A stretch of DNA of 64,000 nt from an uncultured Flavobacteriales bacterium (GCA_905479105.1 CAJQLE010000002.1:248001-312000), one strand, 5' to 3'. Counted from the stretch's first letter, positions 8,904 to 18,504 are shown. Made by a program: numbers and translations. Notes: generated by a model not told the origin, from the letters alone.

Positions 8904-10523
8904 CTACTGCTTTATGAGTTTATATGAAGCTACTTGGCCTGCCGTTTCAAAATTGACAAAGTAAACTCCCGCTGGATAGTGCGCTAAATCAAGACTATGA
9001 ATGGTGCTGTTTTGCATAAAGCTTTCCATGCGTTGACCAATGGCAGAATAAAATGTTGCTTTGGAACCAATCAAGTTTTCATTGACACGAATCTGAAGCT
9101 GGTCATTTACTGGATTTGGAAAGAATTCAATTTGACCTGATGAGTTATCTTTTAATCCGGCTGGACTACCTGTCGTATCTTCTTGATAGATGCGCACATA
9201 GTCAATAATCATTGGACTTTCTGTGAAATTCGAATCTATCGCGCCTTGCATTGCCACGTTCAACAGGATGTATTGCTCTGCAATGTATGGCCATGTATCC
9301 ATATTCTTGTCTTCAGGCGCATAGGTGTAAAACACATAACCATCTAAGCTGAAGTCCATTTTTTCTGGAGTCCACACCAATGAATAGGTGTGGAATTCTG
9401 TAGATACATTTTCATCTACCAATCCACCATGATTAACCGTAGCACCAAAAGAAGAAGGCGTGTGCAACGCACTCGAAACATAGTTTTGATTGTTTCCCCA
9501 ATGCTCCATGATGTCAATTTCTCCGCATGCTGGCCATTGAGCTGCTCCATACTCTTCATCCCAATATCCTCCATCTTCATCGATGTTTTTGCCTAAGGTC
9601 CAAATGGCTGGCCAAGTACCGACTCCAGTTGGAAGTATGGCCCTTACCTCTACTTTACCATATGTGAACGCAAACTTTGAATTTAACCGAGCGGAAGTGT
9701 ATTGCTTTGTTTCGCCTTGATTAGTAAAAGTTTCTTTTTTTGCCATGACGTGCAATTTACCATCTTCCACAAAGGAATTTTCCAGTCTATTGGTGTAGTG
9801 CTGAACTTCGTTATTAAACCATGATCCACTTGGAGGTAATTGTGTTTGATGAAACCATTTGTTCGAATCAATAGCACCATCGCTGTTAAACTCATCGGAC
9901 CAAATGAGCATGTCATAGACTGGATCAGGCTCTGGAAGCACAATGGTTCCGTCATAGCTAAAATCATCAAAATATGCCACCACTTGATCGGAATTATTCT
10001 CTCCATTAACTTGAATCAACACACGGTTCAAATCATCTCGATTGATAGGATCAGATGAGCCGGCATCTAAGTTGATGAACGGGTCGTTTTCAAAATCAAA
10101 CGTTATGGTTTGCCATTGATCTAATGTAATGGCCTTGATTACTTCTGTTTGAGTGCTCCAAGGTTCCCCCAAAGTGCCGTCTTGCAGTTTTAGAGAAACT
10201 TGATTGGTTTGTGCCCCAGTAATTGAACTGGCTGGAACATAGATTTTGAGTGTAAACGTGTGATCATTTGACAAATCAAAATTCGAAGGAATATCAAAGC
10301 GCACATTAGCATAAGCACCTCCTTGATCTGAGTATTGCATTACTGTAGCTGATCCATTGGCGCCATCTAAGAAAGGATTAGCAAACCCATCATCAATTTG
10401 ACAATCATCACCATACCAAGATGGTATGGTTCCGTTGCCTTCAAAATCGTCTTCAACAGTTTGAGATGAAGATGGAAAAGGCAAAACGAATGCAGCAAAA
10501 AATAGAAGAGTGTAATTTTTCAT
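8904..10523 (-). CDS. T9SS-secreted GH16 beta-glucanase (laminarinase-like)
   Basis: Secreted endo-beta-glucanase of glycoside hydrolase family 16. Order of parts (539 residues): signal peptide about 1-20; a beta-rich N-terminal domain (about 24-195) resembling a carbohydrate-binding jelly roll; GH16 domain (about 205-446) with catalytic motif GEIDIMEHWG near 334-343, containing nucleophile and acid/base Glu; and a T9SS type A sorting domain (EFFPNPVNDQLQI to the terminal YKLIKQ). The ORF track begins at a TTG, but ATG at 10523 gives a clean signal peptide and lies 6 bases from a TAACTTTG box. Laminarin or another beta-1,3-glucan is the likely substrate by family; the exact specificity is not proven. 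Confidence 0.92.
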   Translation of the reverse strand: MKNYTLLFFAAFVLPFPSSSQTVEDDFEGNGTIPSWYGDDCQIDDGFANPFLDGANGSATVMQYSDQGGAYANVRFDIPSNFDLSNDHTFTLKIYVPASSITGAQTNQVSLKLQDGTLGEPWSTQTEVIKAITLDQWQTITFDFENDPFINLDAGSSDPINRDDLNRVLIQVNGENNSDQVVAYFDDFSYDGTIVLPEPDPVYDMLIWSDEFNSDGAIDSNKWFHQTQLPPSGSWFNNEVQHYTNRLENSFVEDGKLHVMAKKETFTNQGETKQYTSARLNSKFAFTYGKVEVRAILPTGVGTWPAIWTLGKNIDEDGGYWDEEYGAAQWPACGEIDIMEHWGNNQNYVSSALHTPSSFGATVNHGGLVDENVSTEFHTYSLVWTPEKMDFSLDGYVFYTYAPEDKNMDTWPYIAEQYILLNVAMQGAIDSNFTESPMIIDYVRIYQEDTTGSPAGLKDNSSGQIEFFPNPVNDQLQIRVNENLIGSKATFYSAIGQRMESFMQNSTIHSLDLAHYPAGVYFVNFETAGQVASYKLIKQ

Positions 10524-10529
10524 TGCACT

Positions 10530-10537
10530 CAAAGTTA
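10530..10537 (-). promoter_or_regulatory. -7 promoter box for the GH16 gene
   Basis: On the minus strand this reads TAACTTTG, an exact TAnnTTTG match, and ends 6 bases before the ATG at 10523. A TTG lies 25 bases further upstream, which is a long spacer. The expected transcript would have almost no leader. Confidence 0.5.
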
Positions 10538-10790
10538 AAAAATTCTCAGATCATTACCATTGCAAGCGTATCGAGTTCGCAATATTTCAACAACGCATTT
10601 TTAATGACCTCTCTTTCCTGATCGCTGATATTGGAAATTATACATGGCATTGCAATCATCATTTGGCACATATTCAAATTGCTATAAAAGACAATTAACT
10701 GGGCGTAAGATCGATTGGTATCTAAATTAGGTTAATAAAATATGATTTAAACGCGTTCATCAAGCCCGATTAAGATCGAAGAAATAGATT

Positions 10791-10798
10791 TACTTTTA
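10791..10798 (+). promoter_or_regulatory. Putative -7 box for the T9SS surface protein gene
   Basis: TACTTTTA has one mismatch to TAnnTTTG and lies 27 bases before the GTG start at 10826. No clear -33 TTG is present. Confidence 0.3.
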
Positions 10799-10825
10799 CC
10801 CAATCCAAAATGAATCTTAACCCTT

Positions 10826-12547
10826 GTGAAACAAATCTTTACGATAATTATCATTTCAGTTTTTTCTTTGAGCTCATCCGCCCAAACGATTGACATTCTA
10901 AGCACAATCAGCGCTAATCTCAATCAAAATAGTTGCTCACCAATGTCCTTTACGGTGTCGATTCTTCAAGGCTGCGCCAATTTTACTTATTTGGGCAATA
11001 GCTCATCCGTCTCCAACGACACCATCTATCTTAATATTGATTATAGTGGAAGCTTCATTTGTTTTGGTGCCCTATCTTATCCAACATATACAGTTTCCGT
11101 TCCCTCTTCACCTGCCAATACTTACGTAGTATATGCGAAGAGCTATGTAAATGGAGTGATAAGCGACATACACGTTGGGTTTCCGCTCACCGTTACCAAC
11201 ATAGGATGCTGCCCAGCAATCGCCCAAATTGGACTTAACCAAGATCCTGTGTGTTTCGGAGATACATTAGAAATGCAAAGCACAGGGGGCGGAGCAACGA
11301 GCCAAAATTGGTATGTGAATGGCTCGCTATTTTCCATCGATACGATTGCCTATCAACCCGCTAACTCTCCTACCCCTTATAATCTAGAACTGATTGTAAC
11401 TGATGGAACATGCAGCGACACGGCTACACAAACAATAAATGTTCAAATGCCGCCTTCAATAAACTTGGGCAACGACACTTCCATTTGTGATGGATCTGCT
11501 CTAATAAAAACAGTTTCAAACACCTATTCTCAATACATCTGGTCTGATAGTTCTATCACGAACAGTGGTGCAATTAGCTCTGCAGGAAGCCTTTCGGTCA
11601 CGGTGCAAGATGCGTTTGGTTGCGAAGGATCAGACACCATGTCTATATTATCACTCATAGACCTTACAAACGTCAGCTTATCCATGGATTCAGTCTCTTT
11701 TTGTCCAGGAGATAGCGTAGCGGTTACCGTTAGCTCAAACACACCCGGTGCTGGATTTTTGTGGAGCACTGGCGCACAAACACCCAGCATTTTCATCTCT
11801 TCAGGAGGTAACTATACGGTTACCGCTTCCGCGAACGATCTCTGTGCTAATGTAGACACAGTAGTTTCTGAGATCTTTGAGATAACACCCATTGACTTTA
11901 GTTTAGATTCAAATCTATGCCCTCCAAGAGCAGTTGAGGCAAACAACGATTACGTTTCCTACAGCTGGGACAATGACGCTAATAGTTTCGGAACAAGTGC
12001 TTCAGTGGATGAAACATTAACTTTAACGGTGATAGATGTTAATGGCTGCACCACCACTTCAAGCGTCTTTGTTGACGTTAATGATAATCCAGTGGTGGAC
12101 TTAGGAAATGATACAACTATATGTGCAAATGGAGGCTCTGTATTGCTTTCCTCGAATACAGGAAATGGACTCACTTTACTCTGGAATACTGGTGATACAA
12201 CTGCAAGCATTACTGCGAATGGTGCTGGCTCATATTCAATTCAAGTGACTGATGCTTTTGGATGCACAGGTTTTGATACGATTGTTGTTAGCGAAGTGCA
12301 ATGCCTCGGCATTAGCGAGCTAGGTGAAAAGCGATCATTCAGCGTTTTCCCAAATCCTGCGAAGTCTGAAATCTTTATTCGTTCAGAGTTAACTAATGAC
12401 TTCGAACTAATCGATGTAATTGGAAATGTTGTAAGAAGAATATTTGTGACAGAAAGATCTACAAACATGAATATTGAAAACCTGCCTTCCGGCATTTACA
12501 TTTTGAGAAACAACCTGAATCAATCTACAAGAATTATCAAGCAGTAA
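10826..12547 (+). CDS. Secreted PKD/Ig-like repeat protein with T9SS sorting domain
   Basis: A 573-residue surface or secreted protein of unknown ligand. The start is GTG at 10826, giving a signal peptide ending near SSSAQ. The middle is a chain of Cys-containing beta-sandwich repeats; the phrases LGNDTSICDG (about residue 216) and LGNDTTICAN (about 428), with repeated DAFGC, show internal duplication as in SprB-type Bacteroidota adhesins. The C-terminus (FSVFPNPAKSEIFI to STRIIKQ) is a T9SS type A sorting domain. No enzyme motif is visible. A strong hairpin terminator follows. An adhesion or matrix role is inference. Confidence 0.85.
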   Translation: MKQIFTIIIISVFSLSSSAQTIDILSTISANLNQNSCSPMSFTVSILQGCANFTYLGNSSSVSNDTIYLNIDYSGSFICFGALSYPTYTVSVPSSPANTYVVYAKSYVNGVISDIHVGFPLTVTNIGCCPAIAQIGLNQDPVCFGDTLEMQSTGGGATSQNWYVNGSLFSIDTIAYQPANSPTPYNLELIVTDGTCSDTATQTINVQMPPSINLGNDTSICDGSALIKTVSNTYSQYIWSDSSITNSGAISSAGSLSVTVQDAFGCEGSDTMSILSLIDLTNVSLSMDSVSFCPGDSVAVTVSSNTPGAGFLWSTGAQTPSIFISSGGNYTVTASANDLCANVDTVVSEIFEITPIDFSLDSNLCPPRAVEANNDYVSYSWDNDANSFGTSASVDETLTLTVIDVNGCTTTSSVFVDVNDNPVVDLGNDTTICANGGSVLLSSNTGNGLTLLWNTGDTTASITANGAGSYSIQVTDAFGCTGFDTIVVSEVQCLGISELGEKRSFSVFPNPAKSEIFIRSELTNDFELIDVIGNVVRRIFVTERSTNMNIENLPSGIYILRNNLNQSTRIIKQ

Positions 12548-12564
12548 GTTGATTTAAACGAGAC

Positions 12565-12596
12565 AAAAAGAGGGGCGATTTCGCCCCTCTTTTTTT
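12565..12596. terminator. Strong intrinsic terminator, probably bidirectional
   Basis: AAAGAGGGGCGA and TCGCCCCTCTTT are perfect inverted arms around a tight TT centre, with A- and T-runs extending the stem. It lies between two converging genes, the T9SS protein (stop 12547) and the FAD oxidase (stop 12631), and can serve both. Confidence 0.93.
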
Positions 12597-12630
12597 ATGT
12601 AAAAATTCGGTTTTATAACCCTTTACAGGG

Positions 12631-14013
12631 CTAAAAAATCTTCCCCGGATTCAAGACGCCTTTGGGATCAAATACCTTTTTGATGGAGCGCATTAGCTCC
12701 ATGTGAGAAGCTGAAAACATGATATCCATGTAATCGCGTTGCACCAATCCTATGCCGTGTTCACCAGAGATGGTTCCTCCCAATTTCTTGACGCGCTCAA
12801 ACAGTTCACGAATGCCCACTTTCACGGTCTTGTTCCAGTCTTCTTCGCACATTTCATCACGCAGGATATTCACGTGTAAATTACCATCGCCCGCATGGCC
12901 ATAACACACGCTTCTGAAGCCATACAATTTACCCACTTCCTTCACGGCCTTCAATAAAGCCGGCAATTCAAAACGCGGAACAACCGCGTCTTCTTCTTTA
13001 TAAATCGACTGTGCTTTAACGGCCTCTCCTGCCCTTCTGCGAAGTTTCCACAGCTGGTCTTTCTGGGTTTGGTCTTCGGCAAACAACACTTCTCCCGCTT
13101 CGTATTGAGCTACCACTTCTGAAATGCGTTCGCAGTCCATCATCAACGCATCCAAATCATTTCCATCCACTTCAATCAACAAATGCGCTTGATCCTCCGC
13201 AGCCAATGGCACGGGTTCTTCACCGATAAAATCCATGGCATACGTAATGGCATCGCGTTCCATGAACTCCATTCCTGATGGCGTAATGCCTGCTCTGAAA
13301 ATGGCACTCACCGCTTCGCATGCCTTTTCAGCTGACTTGAATGGAACCAACATCAACAAATCATGCTTTGGATGTGGAATCAATCGCATTACGATCTTCG
13401 TAATCACGCCTAATGTTCCTTCGCTGCCTACCATCAATTGTGTGAGGTTATAACCTGTACTATTTTTCAAGGTATTGGCGCCTGTCCAAATAATCTCGCC
13501 CGACATCAACACAACTTCTAAATTGAGCACATAGTCCTTTGTAACACCGTATTTCACAGCTTTTGGCCCACCAGAGTTCTCACTCACATTGCCACCAATG
13601 AAGCAACTTCCTCTGCTGGCAGGATCAGGCGGATACATCAAACCTTTTTCTCGAACAGAATCCTGAAATACTTGAGTAATCACTCCTGGCTCAAGCGTTG
13701 CCTGGAGATTCCTTTCATCAATGTCAATAATTTTATTGAAGCGCTCCATGCTCAATCCTATTCCAGCACGAATAGAAAGTGCACCGCCACTCAATCCTGT
13801 TCTAGCACCAATTGGCGTAATAGGAATTTCGTGTCGAGAAGCAAGTTTTAAAATGGAAGACACTTCTGCAGGAGATGAAGGTTTCACCACAAAGGCTGGA
13901 GGGAAATTGAGGTCTTCCGTTTCATCATGGCCATATTCTTTGCGTGTTTCTTCATCCGAAAACACAAACTCCTTTCCAACGATTTCGACTAATTCTTCCT
14001 CTACTCGATTCAT
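12631..14013 (-). CDS. FAD-linked oxidase, GlcD / D-lactate dehydrogenase type
   Basis: FAD-dependent 2-hydroxyacid dehydrogenase of the GlcD/DLD family, 460 residues. The N-terminal PCMH-type FAD domain contains PITPIGARTGLSGGA, the FAD-contacting LEPGVITQ and SRGSCFIGGNVSENSGGPKA. The C-terminal FAD-oxidase domain contains GHAGDGNLHVN and GTISGEHGIG, which hold the usual catalytic or metal-binding His residues. Such enzymes oxidise D-lactate, glycolate or D-2-hydroxyglutarate; the substrate cannot be decided here, and GlcE/GlcF partners are not adjacent. It converges on the upstream gene across the terminator. Confidence 0.9.
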   Translation of the reverse strand: MNRVEEELVEIVGKEFVFSDEETRKEYGHDETEDLNFPPAFVVKPSSPAEVSSILKLASRHEIPITPIGARTGLSGGALSIRAGIGLSMERFNKIIDIDERNLQATLEPGVITQVFQDSVREKGLMYPPDPASRGSCFIGGNVSENSGGPKAVKYGVTKDYVLNLEVVLMSGEIIWTGANTLKNSTGYNLTQLMVGSEGTLGVITKIVMRLIPHPKHDLLMLVPFKSAEKACEAVSAIFRAGITPSGMEFMERDAITYAMDFIGEEPVPLAAEDQAHLLIEVDGNDLDALMMDCERISEVVAQYEAGEVLFAEDQTQKDQLWKLRRRAGEAVKAQSIYKEEDAVVPRFELPALLKAVKEVGKLYGFRSVCYGHAGDGNLHVNILRDEMCEEDWNKTVKVGIRELFERVKKLGGTISGEHGIGLVQRDYMDIMFSASHMELMRSIKKVFDPKGVLNPGKIF

Positions 14014-14141
14014 AAATCAATATTAGTGATAGACTAGAAATCCTTTCTCAGTACTTACTTAAATTTTGAACAATCGAGCTTCGTTTCATCACACTTTTCA
14101 ACACAAGCATCAATACTCGTCCAAAACCACCCACATTTATA

Positions 14142-14149
14142 TACTTTCG
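14142..14149 (+). promoter_or_regulatory. Putative -7 box for the DPP-IV-type gene
   Basis: TACTTTCG lies 24 bases before the ATG at 14174 and supports that start over the upstream one at 14066 in the ORF track. No clear -33 element. Confidence 0.35.
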
Positions 14150-14173
14150 GCTCCTTCACCAACTAATTGGCCT

Positions 14174-16345
14174 ATGATTTTTAGAAGCACCCTATCCTTA
14201 ATTTTAGCAGTTCTCGTGCTAAGTGTTTCCGCTCAAGACCTCACTCTAGAGGATATCTGGAAAAGTGGTAAGTACCAACAAAAGTCTGTTTATGGTCTTC
14301 GTTCAATGAACGATGGCAAACATTACACAACGATTGACAGGGAAGATAATGGTGCCATAATCAATAAATACAGCTATGAAACAGGCAAATTAGTTGAGAC
14401 TTTATACAGTTTAAGCAATTTGAAAATAGCGCTGAACAATCAATCAGCTTCCTTTGACAGCTATAAGTTTTCTGACGATGAGAAAATGCTATTGTTGAGC
14501 TATGACGTAGAAAACATTTACAGACATTCTACCAAAGAGCATTACTACCTCATAAACCTTGAAACAAAGAAAGTAAAGCAATTAAGTGAAGGAGCAAAAC
14601 AGCGCCATGCAACCATTTCTCCTGACAGTAAAAATGTAGCCTACGTGCAGGGCAATGATCTCATCATTCAAGAAATCGCTTCTGGAAAAATAACTCCCGT
14701 CACCACTGACGGAGAGTACAACAAGATCATAAACGGTTATGCTGATTGGGTATACGAAGAAGAGTTTTCTTTTGACCAAGCATTTGAATGGGCGCCTGAT
14801 GGAAGCAAACTTGCCTACTACCGTTTTGATGAAAGTGCGGTGAAGGAATTTCACATGCCTGTTTTCAACGGCCTATATCCCGAAGATTACAAGTTTAAAT
14901 ACCCTAAAGCTGGTGAAGACAACTCGAAGGTGGATATAAAGGTGTATGTCCTAGCAAAGAATAAAACGATGACTCCTGACTTGGGAGCCTATGAATACAT
15001 TCCAAGGATTAAGTGGACAGAAAGCTCTGACATGTTGGCCATTGTAAAAATGCCCAGACTTCAGAATCAACTGGAGGTGATGCTATACCAAACAAATGAC
15101 GGCTCAACAAAGAGCATCTATAAGGAATCTAGCGATACATACATTGAAATCAATGATGACCTTACGTTCATAGAAGACAATGCTGGGTTTGTCATGCGCA
15201 GTGAGAAAGATGGGTTCAGCCATCTTTATAAATACTCGATGAATGGCGAAACTGAGACTCAACTAACCAAAGGAAGCTGGGAGGTGAGCAGTGTTCTGGG
15301 TGTTGATTCACGAAACGCCATGATTTATTTCACAGCACATAAAACAGCTCCTTACAACCAAGAAGTATATGTAGTTTCTATGAACGGAGGCGAGCCAACG
15401 TTATTAAGTCCTGCAGATGGGGTTAGCAGTGCATCTTTCAGCAAGTCGTTTGACTACTTGATTTTAAACCACAGTACTGCAAACAAACCTGTAAATATTA
15501 GCCTCAATGGCTCATCAGGATATGAGGTCAGAGTATTGGAAGACAACGAAGAATTAAACAAAAAATTAGGCGGATTAAACCTTTCAGATAAGGAGTTTTT
15601 CGATTTCGTAACGAGTGAAGGAGTGACTTTAAATGGTTGGATGATTAAGCCGGCCAATTTCGATGCATCCAAAGCATACCCCGTTTTAATGTATGTGTAT
15701 GGTGGTCCTGGATCACAAACAGTGACCAATGCCATGGGAGGAAATTATTTATGGCATCAATTTATGGCTCAAAAAGGCTACATCGTAGTATCTGTTGACA
15801 ACAGAGGCACAGGTGCAAGAGGAAAGGCTTTTAGAACCCAGACTTACCGCCAATTAGGCAAATATGAAACCATGGACCAAATTGAAGCTGCTCGTTGGCT
15901 GGGTGAGCTATCATACGTTGATGCTGCACGCATTGGCATTTGGGGTTGGAGCTATGGTGGCTACATGAGTAGTTTGTGTTTATCAAAAGGTGCGGATGTA
16001 TTCAAAACGGCTATTGCTGTCGCACCAGTTAGCAACTGGAGGTTTTACGACAATATTTACACAGAGCGGTACATGGGACTTCCTCAAGATAATGCGGATG
16101 GATATGATGACAACTCTCCGATCAATCATGTAGCTAAAATGGAAGGCAATTTTCTTCTAATTCATGGCACGTCAGATGATAACGTCCATTTTCAAAACTC
16201 TGTAGAAATGGTAGATGCGTTGATTGAAGCAGACAAACAATTTGATTTCTATATTTACCCCGATCGAAATCATGGTATTTATGGTGGAAACACACGCCAT
16301 CATTTGTTCACCAAGATTACGAACTTCATTATTGATAACCTCTAA
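14174..16345 (+). CDS. Dipeptidyl-peptidase IV family serine peptidase (S9B)
   Basis: Prolyl-type dipeptidyl aminopeptidase, 723 residues from the chosen start. The ORF-track start at 14066 adds 36 residues that look untranslated; ATG at 14174 gives a clean signal peptide (MIFRSTLSLILAVLVLSVSA) and follows a -7-like box. An N-terminal DPPIV beta-propeller, including the region DWVYEEEF that holds the substrate-anchoring Glu pair, is followed by an alpha/beta hydrolase domain with nucleophile motif GWSYGGY, Asp region HGTSDDNVHF and catalytic His in DRNHGIYGG. It should be periplasmic and release X-Pro dipeptides. A POT peptide transporter follows 18 bases downstream, suggesting linked dipeptide release and uptake. 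Confidence 0.94.
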   Translation: MIFRSTLSLILAVLVLSVSAQDLTLEDIWKSGKYQQKSVYGLRSMNDGKHYTTIDREDNGAIINKYSYETGKLVETLYSLSNLKIALNNQSASFDSYKFSDDEKMLLLSYDVENIYRHSTKEHYYLINLETKKVKQLSEGAKQRHATISPDSKNVAYVQGNDLIIQEIASGKITPVTTDGEYNKIINGYADWVYEEEFSFDQAFEWAPDGSKLAYYRFDESAVKEFHMPVFNGLYPEDYKFKYPKAGEDNSKVDIKVYVLAKNKTMTPDLGAYEYIPRIKWTESSDMLAIVKMPRLQNQLEVMLYQTNDGSTKSIYKESSDTYIEINDDLTFIEDNAGFVMRSEKDGFSHLYKYSMNGETETQLTKGSWEVSSVLGVDSRNAMIYFTAHKTAPYNQEVYVVSMNGGEPTLLSPADGVSSASFSKSFDYLILNHSTANKPVNISLNGSSGYEVRVLEDNEELNKKLGGLNLSDKEFFDFVTSEGVTLNGWMIKPANFDASKAYPVLMYVYGGPGSQTVTNAMGGNYLWHQFMAQKGYIVVSVDNRGTGARGKAFRTQTYRQLGKYETMDQIEAARWLGELSYVDAARIGIWGWSYGGYMSSLCLSKGADVFKTAIAVAPVSNWRFYDNIYTERYMGLPQDNADGYDDNSPINHVAKMEGNFLLIHGTSDDNVHFQNSVEMVDALIEADKQFDFYIYPDRNHGIYGGNTRHHLFTKITNFIIDNL

Positions 16346-16363
16346 ACACTAATAAACACCCCT

Positions 16364-17848
16364 ATGAGCGAAATAAAAACTGGCCATCCTAATGGTTTAA
16401 TGACCCTCTTCTTTTCAGAAATGTGGGAACGTTTCTGTTATTATGGAATGAGAACCCTTCTTACGTTGTATCTCGTTAAATCATTGATGAAAGGTGATGC
16501 AGAAGCATCCTTACTATACGGTGCATATACAGGTTTAGTTTATGCAGCTCCGATTCTTGGAGGTCGAATGGCCGACAAATACCTTGGTTACAAATACGCT
16601 GTAATCTTAGGAGCATTATTGATGGCCTTAGGTGAGTTTTTGATCCTGGGAGGTGATGAATTCTTCTTATTTGCAGGTATGGGCGCTTTGATCGTTGGAA
16701 ACGGTTATTTCAAAGCAAACATCTCAACCATTGTTGGCAAACTATATGAGGAAGATGATCCCAGAAGAGATTCAGGATTCACCATTTTTTACATTGGAAT
16801 CAATATCGGTGCTTTACTTGCCACGACAATCGTTGCATACGTAGGTGAGACTTACGGTTTTGACAAAGGATTTGGACTGGCCGGTATCGGTATGTTATTA
16901 GGAACCTTCATATTCTGGTCTGGAAGAAAAACCTATGCAGCAGCTGAAGGATTAGAGCCGACTGAAGAAGGAAAAAAGAAAGTACTCGGCCCTCTAAATA
17001 TGGTTCACGCAATCACAATTGGCTCTTTCGCCTTGATACCAATGTGCTACATTCTGATTATGCAAAATCAGATCTTAGATTACATCCTTTTAGGGTTGTT
17101 CATCTATATCTCTTACTCCATGATTATGGCCGGTAAAAAAGAAGATGCCGGAGCAGACATTCCAAAGTGGCGAGACAGAATGATTGCACTCATCATTTTT
17201 ATGGTGATTAACATTACGTTCTGGGCCTGTTTCGAGCAAGCAGGAACTTCATTAACACTATTTGCTGATAGAAATGTAGACCGTGAAATCATGGGTTGGT
17301 TAATGCCTGCCTCTATGACTCAGTTCTTCAATCCGTTCTTCATCATTGTATTTGGATCTATCTTCTCAGTAATGTGGGTAAAGCTTTCTAAGATTGGAAA
17401 GAATCCAAGCATTCCTTTAAAATTCGCTTTTGGTATCATCCAATTGGCATTAGGGTTCTTGGTAACGCAGGTCGGTTTCATGTTTGTAAATGAAGCTTTC
17501 CAAGTTCCTTTGTTGACGTTATTTTTCCTTTACATGTTGCACACCACTGGTGAGCTTTTCCTTTCACCTATTGGATTGTCAATGGTTACAAAACTGTCGC
17601 CAAAAAATATTGCCGGAACAGCAATGGGAGCATGGTTCTTGAGCTTTGCCATAGCCAATTATGTTGGTGGTAAAATTGCAGCCCTAACTGGAGGTCACGG
17701 AGATGATGGCGTTGTTTTAACAGCAGCTGAAGGATTGGATAAATACTTGAGCGTATTCTCTATCATTGGCTTTGTGCTCTTGGGAATTGCAGCTATTTTA
17801 ATCTTGCTTTCTAAGCGCTTAGAGAAACTGATGCATGGTGTAAATTAA
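16364..17848 (+). CDS. Proton-coupled di/tripeptide transporter (POT/PTR family)
   Basis: Inner-membrane MFS symporter of the POT family, 494 residues with about 12-14 hydrophobic segments. The family motif ExxERFxYYG appears at the N-terminus as EMWERFCYYGMR. The downstream FYIGINIGALLATT and TGELFLSPIGLSMVTKLSP are PTR2 signatures. It imports di- and tripeptides driven by protons. Its place 18 bases behind a secreted DPP-IV-like peptidase suggests one transcription unit for peptide use. A hairpin follows the gene. Confidence 0.95.
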   Translation: MSEIKTGHPNGLMTLFFSEMWERFCYYGMRTLLTLYLVKSLMKGDAEASLLYGAYTGLVYAAPILGGRMADKYLGYKYAVILGALLMALGEFLILGGDEFFLFAGMGALIVGNGYFKANISTIVGKLYEEDDPRRDSGFTIFYIGINIGALLATTIVAYVGETYGFDKGFGLAGIGMLLGTFIFWSGRKTYAAAEGLEPTEEGKKKVLGPLNMVHAITIGSFALIPMCYILIMQNQILDYILLGLFIYISYSMIMAGKKEDAGADIPKWRDRMIALIIFMVINITFWACFEQAGTSLTLFADRNVDREIMGWLMPASMTQFFNPFFIIVFGSIFSVMWVKLSKIGKNPSIPLKFAFGIIQLALGFLVTQVGFMFVNEAFQVPLLTLFFLYMLHTTGELFLSPIGLSMVTKLSPKNIAGTAMGAWFLSFAIANYVGGKIAALTGGHGDDGVVLTAAEGLDKYLSVFSIIGFVLLGIAAILILLSKRLEKLMHGVN

Positions 17849-17871
17849 ATCACCAAGCATTCTAGCATAAC

Positions 17872-17918
17872 AAGAAGGCAGTTGTTAATATCGTTTAACG
17901 GCTGCCTTCTTTAGTTTT
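17872..17918 (+). terminator. Probable intrinsic terminator after the peptide transporter
   Basis: AAGAAGGCAG (17872-17881) pairs perfectly with CTGCCTTCTT (17902-17911); inner GTTAA/TTAAC can extend the stem. A T-rich stretch (TTAGTTTT) follows. Confidence 0.7.
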
Positions 17919-17936
17919 AAAACGTCTCTGAAATTA

Positions 17937-17944
17937 TAACTTTA
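17937..17944 (+). promoter_or_regulatory. -7 box very close to the thioredoxin-like gene start
   Basis: TAACTTTA, one mismatch to TAnnTTTG, ends only 4 bases before the ATG at 17949. If used at normal spacing the mRNA would be leaderless or nearly so. Confidence 0.45.
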
Positions 17945-17948
17945 CAGC

Positions 17949-18479
17949 ATGAAATTGTTATTTACCCTTCTTGTACCTGTTCTGATTAGTGTTTCAAGCT
18001 TTGCTCAAAGCAAGGTGAATTGGATGAGCTGGAATGAAGCTGTTACTGCTTCAACCGAAAGTCCAAAGATGATTTTTGTAGACACTTACACCGATTGGTG
18101 CGGATGGTGTAAAAAAATGGATGCCAGCACCTTTTCAGATCCTGTGATTTCAAAATACATGAACGAAAATTACTACTCCGTAAAGATGGACGCAGAGATG
18201 AAAGACACCATTGATTTCAATGGCTACCAATTCGTAAATCCAAATCCGAACGGAAGAAGAAGCACACATCAATTAGCCGCTTCATTGCTAGACAATAAGC
18301 TGAGCTATCCAAGTTTCGTCATTCTAACACCAAAGTTTGAGCGCATGCAAATCTTACCAGGTTACAAGAGCGCCAAAGATTTTGAGCCCATTATTCGCTA
18401 CTTCGTTGAAGGCGCATCACAAGGTGTAGAGTTTACCGAATATATGAAGGGCTTTTCCTCCCTGTATACTCAGAACTAA
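17949..18479 (+). CDS. Secreted thioredoxin-fold protein (CGWC)
   Basis: A 176-residue exported thioredoxin-like protein. A signal peptide ends near SSFAQ at residues 16-20. The active-site region FVDTYTDWCGWCKKMD near residues 42-57 has a C-x-x-C redox motif with GW between the cysteines, as in Thioredoxin_7/DUF255-like proteins rather than classical thioredoxin (CGPC). The cis-Pro is likely in YPSFVIL. A role in periplasmic disulfide reduction or envelope protein folding is the family expectation; the partner is unknown. It has its own promoter-like box. Confidence 0.85.
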   Translation: MKLLFTLLVPVLISVSSFAQSKVNWMSWNEAVTASTESPKMIFVDTYTDWCGWCKKMDASTFSDPVISKYMNENYYSVKMDAEMKDTIDFNGYQFVNPNPNGRRSTHQLAASLLDNKLSYPSFVILTPKFERMQILPGYKSAKDFEPIIRYFVEGASQGVEFTEYMKGFSSLYTQN

Positions 18480-18504
18480 ATTCAAAATTCACTGTTTCTA
18501 GCGG

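Larger units (their letters stand above)
10524..10825. other. Divergent intergenic region, 302 bases
   Basis: This region separates two divergent genes for T9SS-secreted proteins. It holds a good -7 box for the GH16 gene at its left end and a weaker one for the surface protein at its right end. A short repeat, TAAGATCGA, occurs near 10708 and 10771. I see no RNA gene, terminator or credible small protein. Confidence 0.5.
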
